From assembly GCA_903900805.1 (NCBI GenBank), contig CAIUOP010000030.1, forward strand, positions 1 through 60,565: 60,565 bases of DNA, read 5' to 3'. This DNA comes from an uncultured beta proteobacterium. GTDB lineage: Bacteria; Pseudomonadota; Gammaproteobacteria; Burkholderiales; Burkholderiaceae. This document shows, piece by piece, positions 35,334 to 44,365 of this stretch; the stretch's first letter is position 1; every line of letters begins with the position of its first letter. Both the position numbers and the translations under genes were made by a program. The notes under the pieces are model-generated. The model was not told the origin of the DNA. It searched no databases and saw nothing but the letters and a program-made list of their open reading frames with translations.

Positions 35334-36083
35334 ATGTCCAAGCTGTCTGCTGCATTTGAGAATCTAGCGCCACGCAAAGCTGGTGCCCCAGCGGTCATCT
35401 TATTTTCTGGTGGCTTAGACTCTACGACTGTCCTCGCTTTAGCCAAAGACTTAGGCTATGCACCTTATGCACTCTCGGTAGCATACGGACAACGCCATTC
35501 TTCTGAACTTGCAGCGGCTAAGCATATCGCCAAGCAAATGGGTGTCATGCGTCATGAGGTTGTGACTTTAGATCTCACCCGTTTTGGTGGCTCAGCCTTA
35601 ACAGACTCATCGATTGCTCTACCAACCACCCCTGGTAAGGATCAAGAAATTCCGATTACTTATGTGCCAGCACGTAATACGATTTTGTTGTCACTGGCTT
35701 TAGGTTGGGCGGAGTCATTAGGTGGCTTAGATGTGTTTTATGGAGCCAATGCCGTGGATTATTCAGGCTATCCTGATTGCCGTCCTGAGTATGTTGCTTC
35801 CTTTGAATATATGGCTAACTTGGCAACTAAAGCCGGAGTGGAAGCAATCAATAATGAGAATCGCTTTCGGGTTCATGCGCCCATCATCAATTTAACCAAG
35901 GCTGAGATCATCGAGCTTGGCAGCACAATGGGCTTAGATTACTCCCAAACGGTCTCTTGCTATCAGGCCAATGATTTAGGCGAAGCCTGTGGTGAGTGCG
36001 AGTCTTGCCGCCTACGTCAAGCGGGCTTTAAGCAAGCGAATGTGAGTGACCCAACTCGCTACCGTAAAGCCATTAATCACTAG
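35334..36083 (+). CDS. queC: 7-cyano-7-deazaguanine synthase
   Basis: A 249-aa enzyme that makes preQ0 for queuosine. The ATP-pyrophosphatase loop is FSGGLDSTT and the C-terminal zinc motif is CGECESC with an upstream SCYQ cysteine. It ends overlapping by four bases the convergent antitoxin gene of the higBA module. Often found near tol-pal in this lineage. Length is slightly above E. coli QueC (231). Confidence 0.95.
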   Translation: MSKLSAAFENLAPRKAGAPAVILFSGGLDSTTVLALAKDLGYAPYALSVAYGQRHSSELAAAKHIAKQMGVMRHEVVTLDLTRFGGSALTDSSIALPTTPGKDQEIPITYVPARNTILLSLALGWAESLGGLDVFYGANAVDYSGYPDCRPEYVASFEYMANLATKAGVEAINNENRFRVHAPIINLTKAEIIELGSTMGLDYSQTVSCYQANDLGEACGECESCRLRQAGFKQANVSDPTRYRKAINH

Positions 36084-36463
36084 GCTGCACGCAACTCATC
36101 ATCTGGCTGAATTAGACTTTCCGCCGGGATACCCAACATAGAGTGAAGTTTCCAAATCATTCTTAATGTTAATGGTCGCTTATGATTCAAAATTTCATAG
36201 ACCCGATTTAATCCACCAATCATAGGCTGTAGGTCTTTAGGCTTAAGGCCCGCTTGTTCCATTCTGAATTTAATCGCCTCTACTGGATCGGGTGGCAGAA
36301 TTTGGTAATGCTTAGCTTCATAAGCCTCGATCAACATTAAAAGAATTTCAAATCTATCAGCCTCTTTACTGCCACGCTTTGGCTCATCATCAAAAAATTT
36401 TGATGCTTCGGATAACGCAGCCTTATATTCAATCTTATTTCGTATGGGTTTTAAATGTTTCAT
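36080..36463 (-). CDS. higA: HigA-family antitoxin
   Basis: A 127-aa antitoxin whose C-terminal half is a Cro/C1-type helix-turn-helix ([22 protein letters not shown]). The N-terminal half ([15 protein letters not shown]) is the toxin-binding region common to HigA proteins of this size. It follows higB with a four-base overlap. Its stop overlaps the queC stop by four bases in convergent orientation, so the two transcripts overlap. Confidence 0.85.
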   Translation of the reverse strand: MKHLKPIRNKIEYKAALSEASKFFDDEPKRGSKEADRFEILLMLIEAYEAKHYQILPPDPVEAIKFRMEQAGLKPKDLQPMIGGLNRVYEILNHKRPLTLRMIWKLHSMLGIPAESLIQPDDELRAA

Positions 36464-36768
36464 ACGCCCTCCATATTTACCGTTTTTGCGTCAATGTCAT
36501 CATATGCCGCATGCGTCCCAATAAACTTCACATACACTGCGCCAAACTGATACGCCACCGCGACTATTAATCTGTAGTCATTACCTTTAATATTAAAAAT
36601 CACCCTATTATTTCCAACGAAACTGGCATTTCTATAAGAATTTTTTATATCTTGAGGCTTTGTCCATTTAGCATTAATTACCTCATCGTACCAAGCCCTG
36701 AGGGACTGCTCTGCGTTCTTATGAACTCCCCAAAACTTCACTAAATGCTTTCTAGCAATTATCCTCAT
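36460..36768 (-). CDS. higB: HigB-family toxin
   Basis: A 102-aa RelE-superfamily toxin: MRIIARKHLVKFWGVHKNAEQSL, RNASFVGNNRVIFNIKGNDYRLI and VYVKFIGTHAAYD are HigB hallmarks. The ATG at 36768 is chosen because the 12 codons upstream in frame are the promoter and operator themselves. The -10 is only about seven bases before this ATG, so the mRNA may be leaderless or nearly so. HigB toxins cleave mRNA on the ribosome. Confidence 0.85.
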   Translation of the reverse strand: MRIIARKHLVKFWGVHKNAEQSLRAWYDEVINAKWTKPQDIKNSYRNASFVGNNRVIFNIKGNDYRLIVAVAYQFGAVYVKFIGTHAAYDDIDAKTVNMEGV

Positions 36769-36774
36769 TTCTGC

Positions 36775-36804
36775 ATAATAGTCCCAATATGGGACTATTG
36801 TCAA
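36775..36804 (-). promoter_or_regulatory. higBA promoter with a perfect 23-base operator
   Basis: Minus-strand TTGACA (36804-36799), 18-base spacer, TATTAT (36780-36775). A perfect inverted repeat with 10-base arms, AATAGTCCCA-ATA-TGGGACTATT (36777-36799), fills the spacer and extends into both boxes. Binding of HigA here would block RNA polymerase. Both halves are exact complements. Confidence 0.7.
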
Positions 36805-37083
36805 TATGGTTATATAACCGAGGCAGGAAAATGGTCAATTCATAAAGTTGTTAGTTTGGTATGAAGGAGAATTACATTTACTCCTTGATAGCAATTAGTA
36901 CAATAAAAATGAATGGATCTAATAAAGAGATTTTAGCAACGAGTTCTGGTGTCGGAATCGCAAGATACTTACGAGCTTTGGAGGTGTCCAAACCTATTGA
37001 GATTTAATCGATGATGAATTACTTATTTAAAGAGTCCGCTCTAGAAAAAATGAGCCCATAATTAAAATCAAATTAAAAGATCT

Positions 37084-37695
37084 CTATATTTTATTTAGCA
37101 TACGCGCCACATACCGCGCGATCAAATCAATCTCCAGATTCACAGCATCGCCCTGCTGTAACTTACCCAATGTAGTACTTTGTAGTGTGTGAGGAATGAT
37201 GTTGATATCTACCACGCAAGCATCTGAAGTATCTTCTGTTTTATTGACTGTCAGCGAAACGCCGTTCACCACAATCGATCCTTTGTAAGCCAAGAATGGG
37301 GCTAAGTCTTTTGGGGCCTCAATACGTAATAGCCAAGAACCATAGGCATCATTTGCTACTTGTGAGAATTGCGCAACTTTACCAAAGCCATCAACATGCC
37401 CACTGACTAAGTGGCCGCCCAAGCGATCATTTAAGCGCATTGCCTTCTCAAGATTAACGGGACCCACTTTATCTAGGCCAACGGTTTTATTAAGGGACTC
37501 GCGCGAGATATCTAAAGAGAAGGTATTGCCTTTAAATTGTGTCGCAGTCATGCAGGCGCCCGCAATGGCAATGCTATCGCCTAAAGCAACATCACCTAAG
37601 TAGCCTGCTGGAACCTCAACAACCAAATGCAAACCATCGCCCTTCGCTTGTGCGCTTGTAATTTGACCAACAGCAGTAATAATTCCAGTAAACAT
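37084..37695 (-). CDS. ribE: Riboflavin synthase alpha subunit
   Basis: A 203-aa enzyme that converts two lumazines to riboflavin and a pyrimidine. It has two lumazine-binding barrels, starting MFTGIITAVGQI and GHLVSGHVDGFGKVA, the usual internal duplication. It follows ribD by nine bases on the same strand. The 279-base stretch between it and higB holds only a 48-codon frame without a ribosome binding site (see rejected). Confidence 0.95.
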   Translation of the reverse strand: MFTGIITAVGQITSAQAKGDGLHLVVEVPAGYLGDVALGDSIAIAGACMTATQFKGNTFSLDISRESLNKTVGLDKVGPVNLEKAMRLNDRLGGHLVSGHVDGFGKVAQFSQVANDAYGSWLLRIEAPKDLAPFLAYKGSIVVNGVSLTVNKTEDTSDACVVDINIIPHTLQSTTLGKLQQGDAVNLEIDLIARYVARMLNKI

Positions 37696-37704
37696 AGGGT
37701 GATT

Positions 37705-38820
37705 TTAGTTCTTAATTAATCTTAGTCTTAAATCAGGGCCGAATAAGCGCTGATCAATAATCTGCCAATCCTTGGGCGCATTCAAAGTGGCTGGAGTTGC
37801 TACATTTGCCATACCAATCCCTTCACCCATGAAAAATGGGGCGTAGTAGAGCAATAACTCATCTACACAGTTTTCTCGAAGCATGGATCCATTGAGCTTA
37901 AAGCCTGATTCAATATGAATCTCATTCATCTGGCGCTCTTTAGCAAGATAAGAAAAAAGTTTTGGTAAATCTACTTTGCCAAAGGAATTAGCCATCGCAA
38001 TCACTTCAATACCGCGGGCTTCGAAGGCTTTAGCTTTCTCTTGTCTTTCTGGAGAATCAAGAACAGCACACACAATTAGAACGCCAGATTGATCAAGGTG
38101 ATTGAAAATTTTGGCATTTGCTGGAGTGTCTAACTTGGAATCAATAATAATTCTCCAGGGCTGACGCTGCGTTTCTACATCCCTCACATTGAGAGAAGGA
38201 TCATCTTCTTTGACAGTGCCCACGCCTGTGACAATTGCGCAAGCATGTGCGCGCCAATGATGGCCATCTGCTCTTGCAAGTGGTCCAGTAATCCACTGAC
38301 TCTGACCATTTGGTAATGCAGTCTTACCATCTAAGCTGGCAGCGATTTTCATACGCACCCAAGGAAGGCCTCTTGTCATCCTAGAGATAAATCCGCGATT
38401 GAGTTCCTGGGCTTCTGACTCTAACAAACCAACAAGCACTTCAATACCCGCGGCCTTCAATCTTTCCAATCCCTTGCCTGCTACCAATGGATTGGGATCT
38501 TTCATTGCAGCAATCACTTTAGCTGGCTTGGCAGCAATCAAGGCATCAACACAAGGAGGTGTTTTACCAGTGTGACTACAAGGCTCTAGTGTGACGTAGA
38601 CAATAGAGCCTACAGTATCTTTGCCTTTGGATTTAGCATCAGCTAAGGCTTGAATTTCTGCATGAGCCTCTCCCACTTTTTGGGTGAAGCCGCGCCCAAT
38701 GACTTCGCCGTCTTTTACAATGACACAACCTACCCGCGGATTTGGGTTAGATAAATAAAGTGCTTTTTGAGCCTCAGCCAAAGCCTCGCTCATAAACTGG
38801 TGGTCAACTGCGCTGTACAT
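37705..38820 (-). CDS. ribD: Bifunctional riboflavin deaminase/reductase RibD
   Basis: A 371-aa enzyme. N-terminal deaminase: HAEIQAL and PCSHTGKTPPC zinc motif. C-terminal reductase: ASLDGKTALPNGQSQWITG and a nucleotide-binding core, ending GPDLRLRLIKN. Start MYSAVDHQFM at 38820 matches the family N-terminus. A GTG at 38871 with GGAG upstream is also possible, but it would overlap the pseudopilin gene and add 17 unconserved residues. It forms an operon with ribE and is downstream of the pseudopilin cluster. Confidence 0.93.
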   Translation of the reverse strand: MYSAVDHQFMSEALAEAQKALYLSNPNPRVGCVIVKDGEVIGRGFTQKVGEAHAEIQALADAKSKGKDTVGSIVYVTLEPCSHTGKTPPCVDALIAAKPAKVIAAMKDPNPLVAGKGLERLKAAGIEVLVGLLESEAQELNRGFISRMTRGLPWVRMKIAASLDGKTALPNGQSQWITGPLARADGHHWRAHACAIVTGVGTVKEDDPSLNVRDVETQRQPWRIIIDSKLDTPANAKIFNHLDQSGVLIVCAVLDSPERQEKAKAFEARGIEVIAMANSFGKVDLPKLFSYLAKERQMNEIHIESGFKLNGSMLRENCVDELLLYYAPFFMGEGIGMANVATPATLNAPKDWQIIDQRLFGPDLRLRLIKN

Positions 38821-38836
38821 GCATCTATTAAACCAT

Positions 38837-39391
38837 TCAATGACAGCGCTTGGTATCTCTGGCTGGGTCACAGATTCTCCAACGGCCGCCGCTACCTAAA
38901 ATAAGCTGGCGCTCAAGACTCGGGGCCTTGTCATGGCCCAAAATAAGGCGATTAGCCACAAAGCTCCCTTGACCAGATTTAGCTGCCCCAGCCGCGTTGA
39001 ACAAAATACCTCTTTTCTCAGAATGGGGGTCTACAAACTGCTTACCACCACCCTTGAAATAGATGGGCTCTATTGCCCCTTGAGAAAACCAATGTTGAGG
39101 AACGCAGTTTGGTTTAGCAGACTTGTTAATGCAAGCACTCTGAATCACCCAACCACTATCCCAGCCTACTTCGGTAGATGGGGCTAGCAGCACTTGCTCA
39201 CCTAGATGCAATGCTTGCTGCCGAGCAAAATGGGCATGTGCAATAAATCGTCTAGCAACTGCATCGATTTCTCGTGCAGCAATCTGACTTTGCAAAAGCG
39301 GCATTGTGATCATCGCGATGATGGCAACAATCAATAACACTGCCATTAGTTCAAGCAGGCTGCTTCCCTGGGAAAGATGATATTTATTCAA
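38837..39391 (-). CDS. Type II/IV minor pseudopilin, GspH/FimT-like
   Basis: A 184-aa secreted pseudopilin. The prepilin peptidase site is G-S-S-L-L-E-L, with the conserved Glu at position +5, followed by a hydrophobic helix LLIVAIIAMITMPLL. The rest matches the FimT/GspH beta-rich domain loosely. It ends the minor pilin cluster and overlaps the PilX-like gene by eight bases. It may initiate or prime pilus assembly. Confidence 0.8.
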   Translation of the reverse strand: MNKYHLSQGSSLLELMAVLLIVAIIAMITMPLLQSQIAAREIDAVARRFIAHAHFARQQALHLGEQVLLAPSTEVGWDSGWVIQSACINKSAKPNCVPQHWFSQGAIEPIYFKGGGKQFVDPHSEKRGILFNAAGAAKSGQGSFVANRLILGHDKAPSLERQLILGSGGRWRICDPARDTKRCH

Positions 39392-39713
39392 ATGCTTGCC
39401 GCCAATTTAAGCGCGTAGCGACGCCTGACTGTTCATCTAAAGCAAGCTGTACCTGAATTATTGGTTTGTGTTTGCTGGTAATCAACCAAATGCCTTTAGA
39501 AACAGCTCGAATAAAACAGGGGTTCTCAGCTAATAGAGAAAGGGTGGCGAGATTTTTCTCGCAATCTAACACTGCTTTTTCTGCGGCAATAAAATTTTGT
39601 TGCGCCATCTCAATCGTTTTGAGCTCAATCATTCGTAGCGCAGTTAAACGCTCTAGATGAATCACTAAAGATGCACATAGAAGCAATAAAGAGATTACCC
39701 AAGCAAGAATCAT
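39384..39713 (-). CDS. PilX-like minor pilin accessory protein
   Basis: A 109-aa protein with an N-terminal hydrophobic helix (AWVISLLLLCASLVIHLERL) and no prepilin cleavage motif, ending in VATRLNWRQAF. The order pilV-pilW-pilX-fimT and the four-base overlap with the PilW-like gene make a PilX role likely. PilX proteins in other species are about 150-200 aa, so this one is short. Family match is weak. Confidence 0.6.
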   Translation of the reverse strand: MILAWVISLLLLCASLVIHLERLTALRMIELKTIEMAQQNFIAAEKAVLDCEKNLATLSLLAENPCFIRAVSKGIWLITSKHKPIIQVQLALDEQSGVATRLNWRQAFE

Positions 39714-40384
39714 GGCAGGTTCCTCGTACTAAAGGTGCGCTCTAGACCTATATTTAATAGGGCACCATCGGTCATTTGCAAGCTCACTTTAAAAAGTTTT
39801 TGAGGAGTTCCTTTGTCTTGAATGGTGAGCTCTTCAATTAATAAAGCATTTACACCATTTATCAAAGTTGTATTTTGTAAACGCCCTTGGCGATCCAATG
39901 ATTGGCAAATCAAAGACCCGCCATTCGCTTTCATGCCTTTAGCAATACCAGCTTGTCTATCCACTAAAAATCCTTGGCGTGCTAAACCATTCTTGGTACG
40001 CTCTTGATTGAGTACATTACCAATGCAGTCAAAGTCAACTCCATTAGATAGCTCATGTTGAACCGTCAAAGCATCAGATCCCCGATAGCCTGTTTTTTTC
40101 TGAACTGCAATCCATTGATCTACTTGCTTACGCTGCTTCGTAGAATGAATATTGCGATATCCTGCCATCCGGAGCGCACGACCCATGAGCTCAAATGCGC
40201 GCTCTGCTTCAGAAATAAGTGATTGTCTTTTTTCATACTCAATTTGTTTGGCAAGTAAATCAGCGCTGGTTTTTAAGAGTGGGTTGAGAAGTAAGATGCT
40301 TAGCGCGATTGCGACTAGACACTCGAGTAGATTCATTGATTTGGCCTTTGCTATTTGGTCTGATGCGTGCCCTAGCGTGCTCAC
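39710..40384 (-). CDS. PilW-like minor pilin
   Basis: A 224-aa protein with a pilin-type hydrophobic helix MNLLECLVAIALS, Glu at position +5 of that segment. The expected Gly before the cleavage site is Ser. The GTG at 40384 would give a short leader; the ATG at 40336, preceded by AAGG nine bases upstream, would start directly at MNLLE without a leader. Its first codons overlap the PilV-like gene by 77-125 bases. The PilW role is assigned by position and by the ALRMAGYRN segment common in PilW. Confidence 0.65.
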   Translation of the reverse strand: MSTLGHASDQIAKAKSMNLLECLVAIALSILLLNPLLKTSADLLAKQIEYEKRQSLISEAERAFELMGRALRMAGYRNIHSTKQRKQVDQWIAVQKKTGYRGSDALTVQHELSNGVDFDCIGNVLNQERTKNGLARQGFLVDRQAGIAKGMKANGGSLICQSLDRQGRLQNTTLINGVNALLIEELTIQDKGTPQKLFKVSLQMTDGALLNIGLERTFSTRNLP

Positions 40385-40580
40385 TCATTTCAAAAGCATC
40401 AAACTCCCTTTGTAGTTGGGCTCTTTTGCTTTCTGTTTGAGCGCTGCGTAAAGCTAAGTTTTGGTAGGCGCCGACCGAAGCTATCCACGCACCTAAAATG
40501 AGACTCATGGCTACTAAGACTTCTAATAAGACAAAGCCTTGAGGGCGATCAATTTGAGGAACTTGGCATGGTTGGCACAT
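40260..40580 (-). CDS. PilV-like minor pilin (short)
   Basis: A 106-aa protein with a good prepilin site, G-F-V-L-L-E-V-L-V-A-M, at about residue 15. The hydrophobic helix follows and then a basic tail. It is the first gene of the minor pilin cluster and is divergent from ribBX. Family members are usually 130-200 aa, so it is unusually short, and its last ~40 codons overlap the PilW-like gene in another frame. It could be truncated by a frameshift. Confidence 0.65.
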   Translation of the reverse strand: MCQPCQVPQIDRPQGFVLLEVLVAMSLILGAWIASVGAYQNLALRSAQTESKRAQLQREFDAFEMSEHARARIRPNSKGQINESTRVSSRNRAKHLTSQPTLKNQR

Positions 40581-40704
40581 GCGAGTATTTTCAGAGGGTC
40601 TGCCAGCCCTTAAAAGACCTCGCCCGAGCTCTTTGCTGTCCGAAAGTCGGCATATTCCTGTAGGACATCACAGCAATTGCCTGCTCAGCTTAAAATAGAG
40701 GACT

Positions 40705-41844
40705 ATGCCAAATACCCTCGCCTCCACAGAAGAAATCATTGCTGACCTGCGCGCCGGCAAAATGGTCATTCTCGTTGATGAAGAAGATCGTGAAAACGAA
40801 GGAGATCTAGTTTTAGCTGCTGATCACGTCACGGCCGAAGCGGTCAACTTTATGGCCAAACATGGTCGTGGTCTGATTTGCCTCACTTTGACCCGTGAGC
40901 GTTGCCAGCAATTAAATCTACCACTGATGGTGCGCGATAACGGTACCTCGATGGGAACCAATTTCACAGTCTCGATTGAAGCTGCTACTGGTGTCACTAC
41001 TGGCATCTCCGCTGCAGACCGCGCCTTAACTATCAAAACTGCTGTGGCCCCCAATGCTAAGCCGAATGATTTAGTGCAACCAGGTCATATCTTCCCACTC
41101 ATGGCTCAACCAGGTGGCGTACTGATTCGTTCAGGCCATACTGAAGCGGGATGCGATCTGGCAGCAATGGCTGGCTGCTCACCAACATCCGTGATTTGTG
41201 AAATCATGAAAGATGATGGCAGTATGGCTCGCCTACCAGACCTTTTCGAATTTGCTAAAGAGCATCAACTGAAGATCGGTAGCATTGCTGATTTAATTCA
41301 ATACCGCAGCCAACATGAAAGCATTGTGGTGCGCGAAGGTAAACGTGAATTTATTACTCCTTGGGGTAAGTTCGAGGGCATTGTCTATCGCGACACTCCA
41401 AGCTCAGGCGTACACATTGCATTAGTCCATGGCAAACCCACTGAAACCCAAGAAACCTTAGTGCGCGTTCATGAGCCTGTAACGGTATTAGATTTCCTGG
41501 ACTCACAGGTGAGTAACCACTCTTGGCCACTCGCACAAGCATTGCAGCAAATAGCTGCTGCTCCAGTAGGCGTTGCAGTGCTACTCAATGCTGCAGGTAT
41601 CGCCGCACCTAACGATCAAGATTGGTTAGCTCAATTTCAGAAGCTCAACCAATCAAAAGACGAAGTGAAAAAGCCATTAGCACGTAAAACAGATTTTAGA
41701 AGCTATGGTATTGGCGCCCAGATTTTAAAAGACATTGGTGTTGGCAAAATGCGCTTACTGGCTAATCCAAATCCCGTGCCAAGCTTATCTGGTTACAAGC
41801 TAGAAGTCACAAGCTATCAACCATACAAAGCAGCTAAACCGTAA
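40705..41844 (+). CDS. ribBX: 3,4-dihydroxy-2-butanone-4-phosphate synthase with degenerate GTP cyclohydrolase II domain (RibBX)
   Basis: A 379-aa protein. The N-terminal ~200 residues are a complete RibB domain: [12 protein letters not shown], the metal-binding His in GHTEAG, and [12 protein letters not shown]. The C-terminal half resembles GTP cyclohydrolase II (RibA) but lacks the zinc cysteine motif (ECLTGDxxxSxRCDCG); the equivalent segment reads [17 protein letters not shown]. Such proteins, called RibBX in other proteobacteria, do not have cyclohydrolase activity, so a separate ribA is expected. It precedes ribH by 33 bases. Confidence 0.92.
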   Translation: MPNTLASTEEIIADLRAGKMVILVDEEDRENEGDLVLAADHVTAEAVNFMAKHGRGLICLTLTRERCQQLNLPLMVRDNGTSMGTNFTVSIEAATGVTTGISAADRALTIKTAVAPNAKPNDLVQPGHIFPLMAQPGGVLIRSGHTEAGCDLAAMAGCSPTSVICEIMKDDGSMARLPDLFEFAKEHQLKIGSIADLIQYRSQHESIVVREGKREFITPWGKFEGIVYRDTPSSGVHIALVHGKPTETQETLVRVHEPVTVLDFLDSQVSNHSWPLAQALQQIAAAPVGVAVLLNAAGIAAPNDQDWLAQFQKLNQSKDEVKKPLARKTDFRSYGIGAQILKDIGVGKMRLLANPNPVPSLSGYKLEVTSYQPYKAAKP

Positions 41845-41877
41845 ACCCTTCAGAAACTCATCTAGAAAATATTGATT

Positions 41878-42390
41878 ATGAACAGTTCTAACAATGACTT
41901 TGTAGGCGTATTAGAGGCAGACCTCAATGGTCAAGATTTGCGAATTGGCATTGTGCAAGCTCGCTTTAATGAAGCCCATTGCGTAGCCCTCACAACTGCC
42001 TGTATTAAGGAATTGATTGCTTTAGGTGTTGCCCAAGCAGATATCAAATTAGTAACGGTACCTGGCGCGCTTGAAATTCCGTTTGCACTACAAAAACTGG
42101 TGGAGACTGGTGAGTTTGATGGCTTAGTAGCGCTTGGCGCTGTGATTCGTGGTGAGACTTACCACTTTGAACTCGTCTCTAATGAGTCTGCTGCTGGGAT
42201 CACCCGCATCTCAATCGAATCAGGCCTGCCCATTGCAAATGGTGTGCTGACTTGCGATACCGATGAACAAGCGCAAGTTCGCGTAGAGGTAAAAGGTGCA
42301 GATTGCGCCAAAGCCGTAGTAGAAATGGCCAACCTGGCTTTAGCACTGACTCCCGATATTGATATCGAAATCAACTCTAGTGAAGAGTAA
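41878..42390 (+). CDS. ribH: 6,7-dimethyl-8-ribityllumazine synthase
   Basis: A 170-aa enzyme that joins the products of RibD and RibB to form lumazine. [14 protein letters not shown] and [14 protein letters not shown] are conserved substrate loops. ATG at 41878 is preferred to a TTG two codons before. It lies in the ribBX-ribH-nusB cluster, a widespread arrangement. Members form 60-mer or smaller assemblies. Confidence 0.95.
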   Translation: MNSSNNDFVGVLEADLNGQDLRIGIVQARFNEAHCVALTTACIKELIALGVAQADIKLVTVPGALEIPFALQKLVETGEFDGLVALGAVIRGETYHFELVSNESAAGITRISIESGLPIANGVLTCDTDEQAQVRVEVKGADCAKAVVEMANLALALTPDIDIEINSSEE

Positions 42391-42398
42391 TTATTCTC

Positions 42399-42911
42399 AT
42401 GCCTAAATCCAGTCTGAACTCTTCCAATCCTGATGCAAAAAAGGAAGTGAAGTCTGTAGTTCCCAAGCGCTCACTCACCCCACGTCGTCGTGCTCGAGAA
42501 TATGCATTGCAAGGGGTCTATCAAAGTCTCGTAGTGCGCCGGGCAGGCAGTCTACCTAATAGTGCCGCTATTGCAAAACAATTAGCTGAAGATCCAGCAT
42601 TTCGTCGTTGTCAATTAGAACTATTTCAAGGCATCTTTGAAGGCGTTCTGGATCGCACTGATGAATTAGAGGCACTGATTACCCCAGCACTTGATCGCCC
42701 AATCAATGAACTCTCTCCTGTAGAACACGCTGCGCTATTAATTGGTACTTACGAATTGGCAGCAGATCTTTCTGTGCCTTATAAAGTCGCAATCAATGAA
42801 GCGGTAGAGCTCGCTAAAACTTTTGGCGGTACTGACGGGCATAAATATGTCAATGGTGTGCTTGACCTACTGGCTAAATCATTACGAAGCACTGAGATTG
42901 CAGCAGCTTAA
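42399..42911 (+). CDS. nusB: Transcription antitermination factor NusB
   Basis: A 170-aa RNA-binding protein with TPRRRAREYALQGVYQ at the N-terminus and the C-terminal LPHA-like motifs VPYKVAINEAVELAKTFGG and KYVNGVLDLLAK. It has an unstructured basic extension of about 25 residues before the core. It is convergent with trmB. The intergenic gap has a weak 6-bp hairpin. Confidence 0.94.
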   Translation: MPKSSLNSSNPDAKKEVKSVVPKRSLTPRRRAREYALQGVYQSLVVRRAGSLPNSAAIAKQLAEDPAFRRCQLELFQGIFEGVLDRTDELEALITPALDRPINELSPVEHAALLIGTYELAADLSVPYKVAINEAVELAKTFGGTDGHKYVNGVLDLLAKSLRSTEIAAA

Positions 42912-42940
42912 ATCTCGTAACGTGCTTAACTCAATCAGAT

Positions 42941-43771
42941 TTACTTTTTCTGATAAACCAAGTCCCAAACGCCATGGCCTAGTTTGATCCCACGAGTTTC
43001 AAACTTGGTCACTGGCCTATAAGAGGGTCTCTCAACATAGCCTAATTGCTCAGAATGCAGTTGCTCTGAGGTGGGCTTAAATTCATTGGAGATTTCACCT
43101 GGTTTAGCAATATCTTCACCAGTAAACGTTTCCACTTTTACCAAATAAGTTGAGGTGTTTTGCAAAGTAGCTTCGCTATTTAAAACTAATAGCATCTGCT
43201 CAGCATAATTATGCCAATCTGTTGCCAAATGAAGATAAGCGCCTGGCTTTAATTTAGAGGCTAATAAACGCACAAACTCAGCCTGAATCAGCCGGCGTTT
43301 GTGATGGCGCTTCTTATGCCAAGGATCGGCGAAATAAATATGAATGCCGTCCAAAGAATTGGAGGCAATCATTTTTTCTAAGACCTCAACCGCATCATGA
43401 CGAATCAGGCGTAAATTCGTCAGCTGATTTTCACCAATCAGTTTTAGCAGTGCGCCTACTCCGGGTGTGTGTACCTCAATCGCTAGAAAATCATCTTGAT
43501 TTCGAGTAGCTGCAATCTTGGCAGTGGTCTCACCCATACCAAATCCAATTTCTAAAATCTTGGGATTAGTAGAGCCTGCGAATGCAGCGATGAGATCTAG
43601 CGGCTCCTCTTGAAATGATAATAGATACTGAGGGCCTAACTCATCGATAGCGCGCTGTTGACCAACGGTAGTTCTGCCAGCCCTTAAGACAAAAGAGCGA
43701 ATACGCTCAAATCGCTTTTCTGATCGTTTTTCAGATCGCTTGTCAGATGTTAGTAAATCTTGGCCTGTCAA
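42941..43771 (-). CDS. trmB: tRNA (guanine-N7)-methyltransferase
   Basis: A 276-aa SAM enzyme that makes m7G46 in tRNA. The motif I loop is LEIGFGMGE, and [17 protein letters not shown] is the family signature (catalytic Asp). The frame opens with TTG; no in-frame ATG exists before the conserved core, and a stop lies three codons upstream. The N-terminus contains a short repeat [14 protein letters not shown] 25-codon frame ends one base upstream (see finding). Confidence 0.9.
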   Translation of the reverse strand: MTGQDLLTSDKRSEKRSEKRFERIRSFVLRAGRTTVGQQRAIDELGPQYLLSFQEEPLDLIAAFAGSTNPKILEIGFGMGETTAKIAATRNQDDFLAIEVHTPGVGALLKLIGENQLTNLRLIRHDAVEVLEKMIASNSLDGIHIYFADPWHKKRHHKRRLIQAEFVRLLASKLKPGAYLHLATDWHNYAEQMLLVLNSEATLQNTSTYLVKVETFTGEDIAKPGEISNEFKPTSEQLHSEQLGYVERPSYRPVTKFETRGIKLGHGVWDLVYQKK

Positions 43772-43772
43772 C

Positions 43773-43850
43773 TTAAGCTACAACTTTCCTAAAGTAGGCA
43801 ATCGTTTCTTTCAAGCTAGCATTACCTTGTTGAATGATTTTATTCATCAT
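43773..43850 (-). CDS. Possible 25-aa leader-type ORF before trmB
   Basis: [20 protein letters not shown] plus five residues and TAA, ending one base before the TTG start of trmB. The tight spacing could couple trmB translation to this frame. No Shine-Dalgarno precedes its ATG, and it may instead be the end of a decayed gene. Weak support. Confidence 0.25.
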   Translation of the reverse strand: MMNKIIQQGNASLKETIAYFRKVVA

Positions 43851-43876
43851 CTATTCTTTATAAAAGTTGTTTTATT

Positions 43877-44332
43877 TTAACGGCGATGGAGGTGCCAGCC
43901 GGCAGACCAATAGGCATAAACAACTTCGCCTAAAACAATCGATAAGGAGGTCATGAAAGAGGTTAATCCCAGCACGAAGGTCCATACAACATAATCGGTC
44001 TTTAAAGAACGTACTGCACCGGCCTGAAAAAAGAAGAGCTCTAATACTGTTATAGAAATAAATACCCCACTTAAGACGACAAAAAAGATAGCCAGCGTGC
44101 ACAAGCGCCCCCGAATCTTTGCTTCATTAGCTTCAATTCGCATATGCCTAATCACACTCTCGTCGGTGATTAAACCGTCTTGAATCTTTTCCTGAATTGC
44201 TCGCATGCGATCAACCGTTCTAGCCAGACGAGTAGAAATGGCGTTAAACAGAGTAGCAACTGCAGTCAGCAAGAAAACGGGCGCTAGTGCTAACTGAATA
44301 TTATTAGTAATTGTGTCAATTGATGGATCCAT
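43877..44332 (-). CDS. DUF2721-family membrane protein
   Basis: A 151-aa membrane protein with about three hydrophobic segments and the family pattern IQLALAPVFLLTAVATLFNAI followed by an ARTVDRMRAIQ stretch. Function is not known for the family. It lies between uppP and trmB, on the same strand as both. Confidence 0.75.
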   Translation of the reverse strand: MDPSIDTITNNIQLALAPVFLLTAVATLFNAISTRLARTVDRMRAIQEKIQDGLITDESVIRHMRIEANEAKIRGRLCTLAIFFVVLSGVFISITVLELFFFQAGAVRSLKTDYVVWTFVLGLTSFMTSLSIVLGEVVYAYWSAGWHLHRR

Positions 44333-44365
44333 CTTGAGTTCTGTATTCCTTATATTTGTAAATGG

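Noticed and set aside
36861..37007. 48-codon plus-strand frame starting MKENYIYSLI between higB and ribE
   Set aside because: No Shine-Dalgarno and no recognisable domain; could be chance or a relic of an inserted gene. The rest of the gap (36805-37083) holds nothing else supportable.
40581..40704. FMN riboswitch upstream of ribBX
   Set aside because: The conserved GGGGCAGGGTGAAATTCC-type elements are absent in the gap between PilV-like and ribBX.
42929..42952. Terminator between nusB and trmB
   Set aside because: Only a 6-bp ATCAGA/TCTGAT stem with no clear T tract after it; convergent read-through cannot be excluded.
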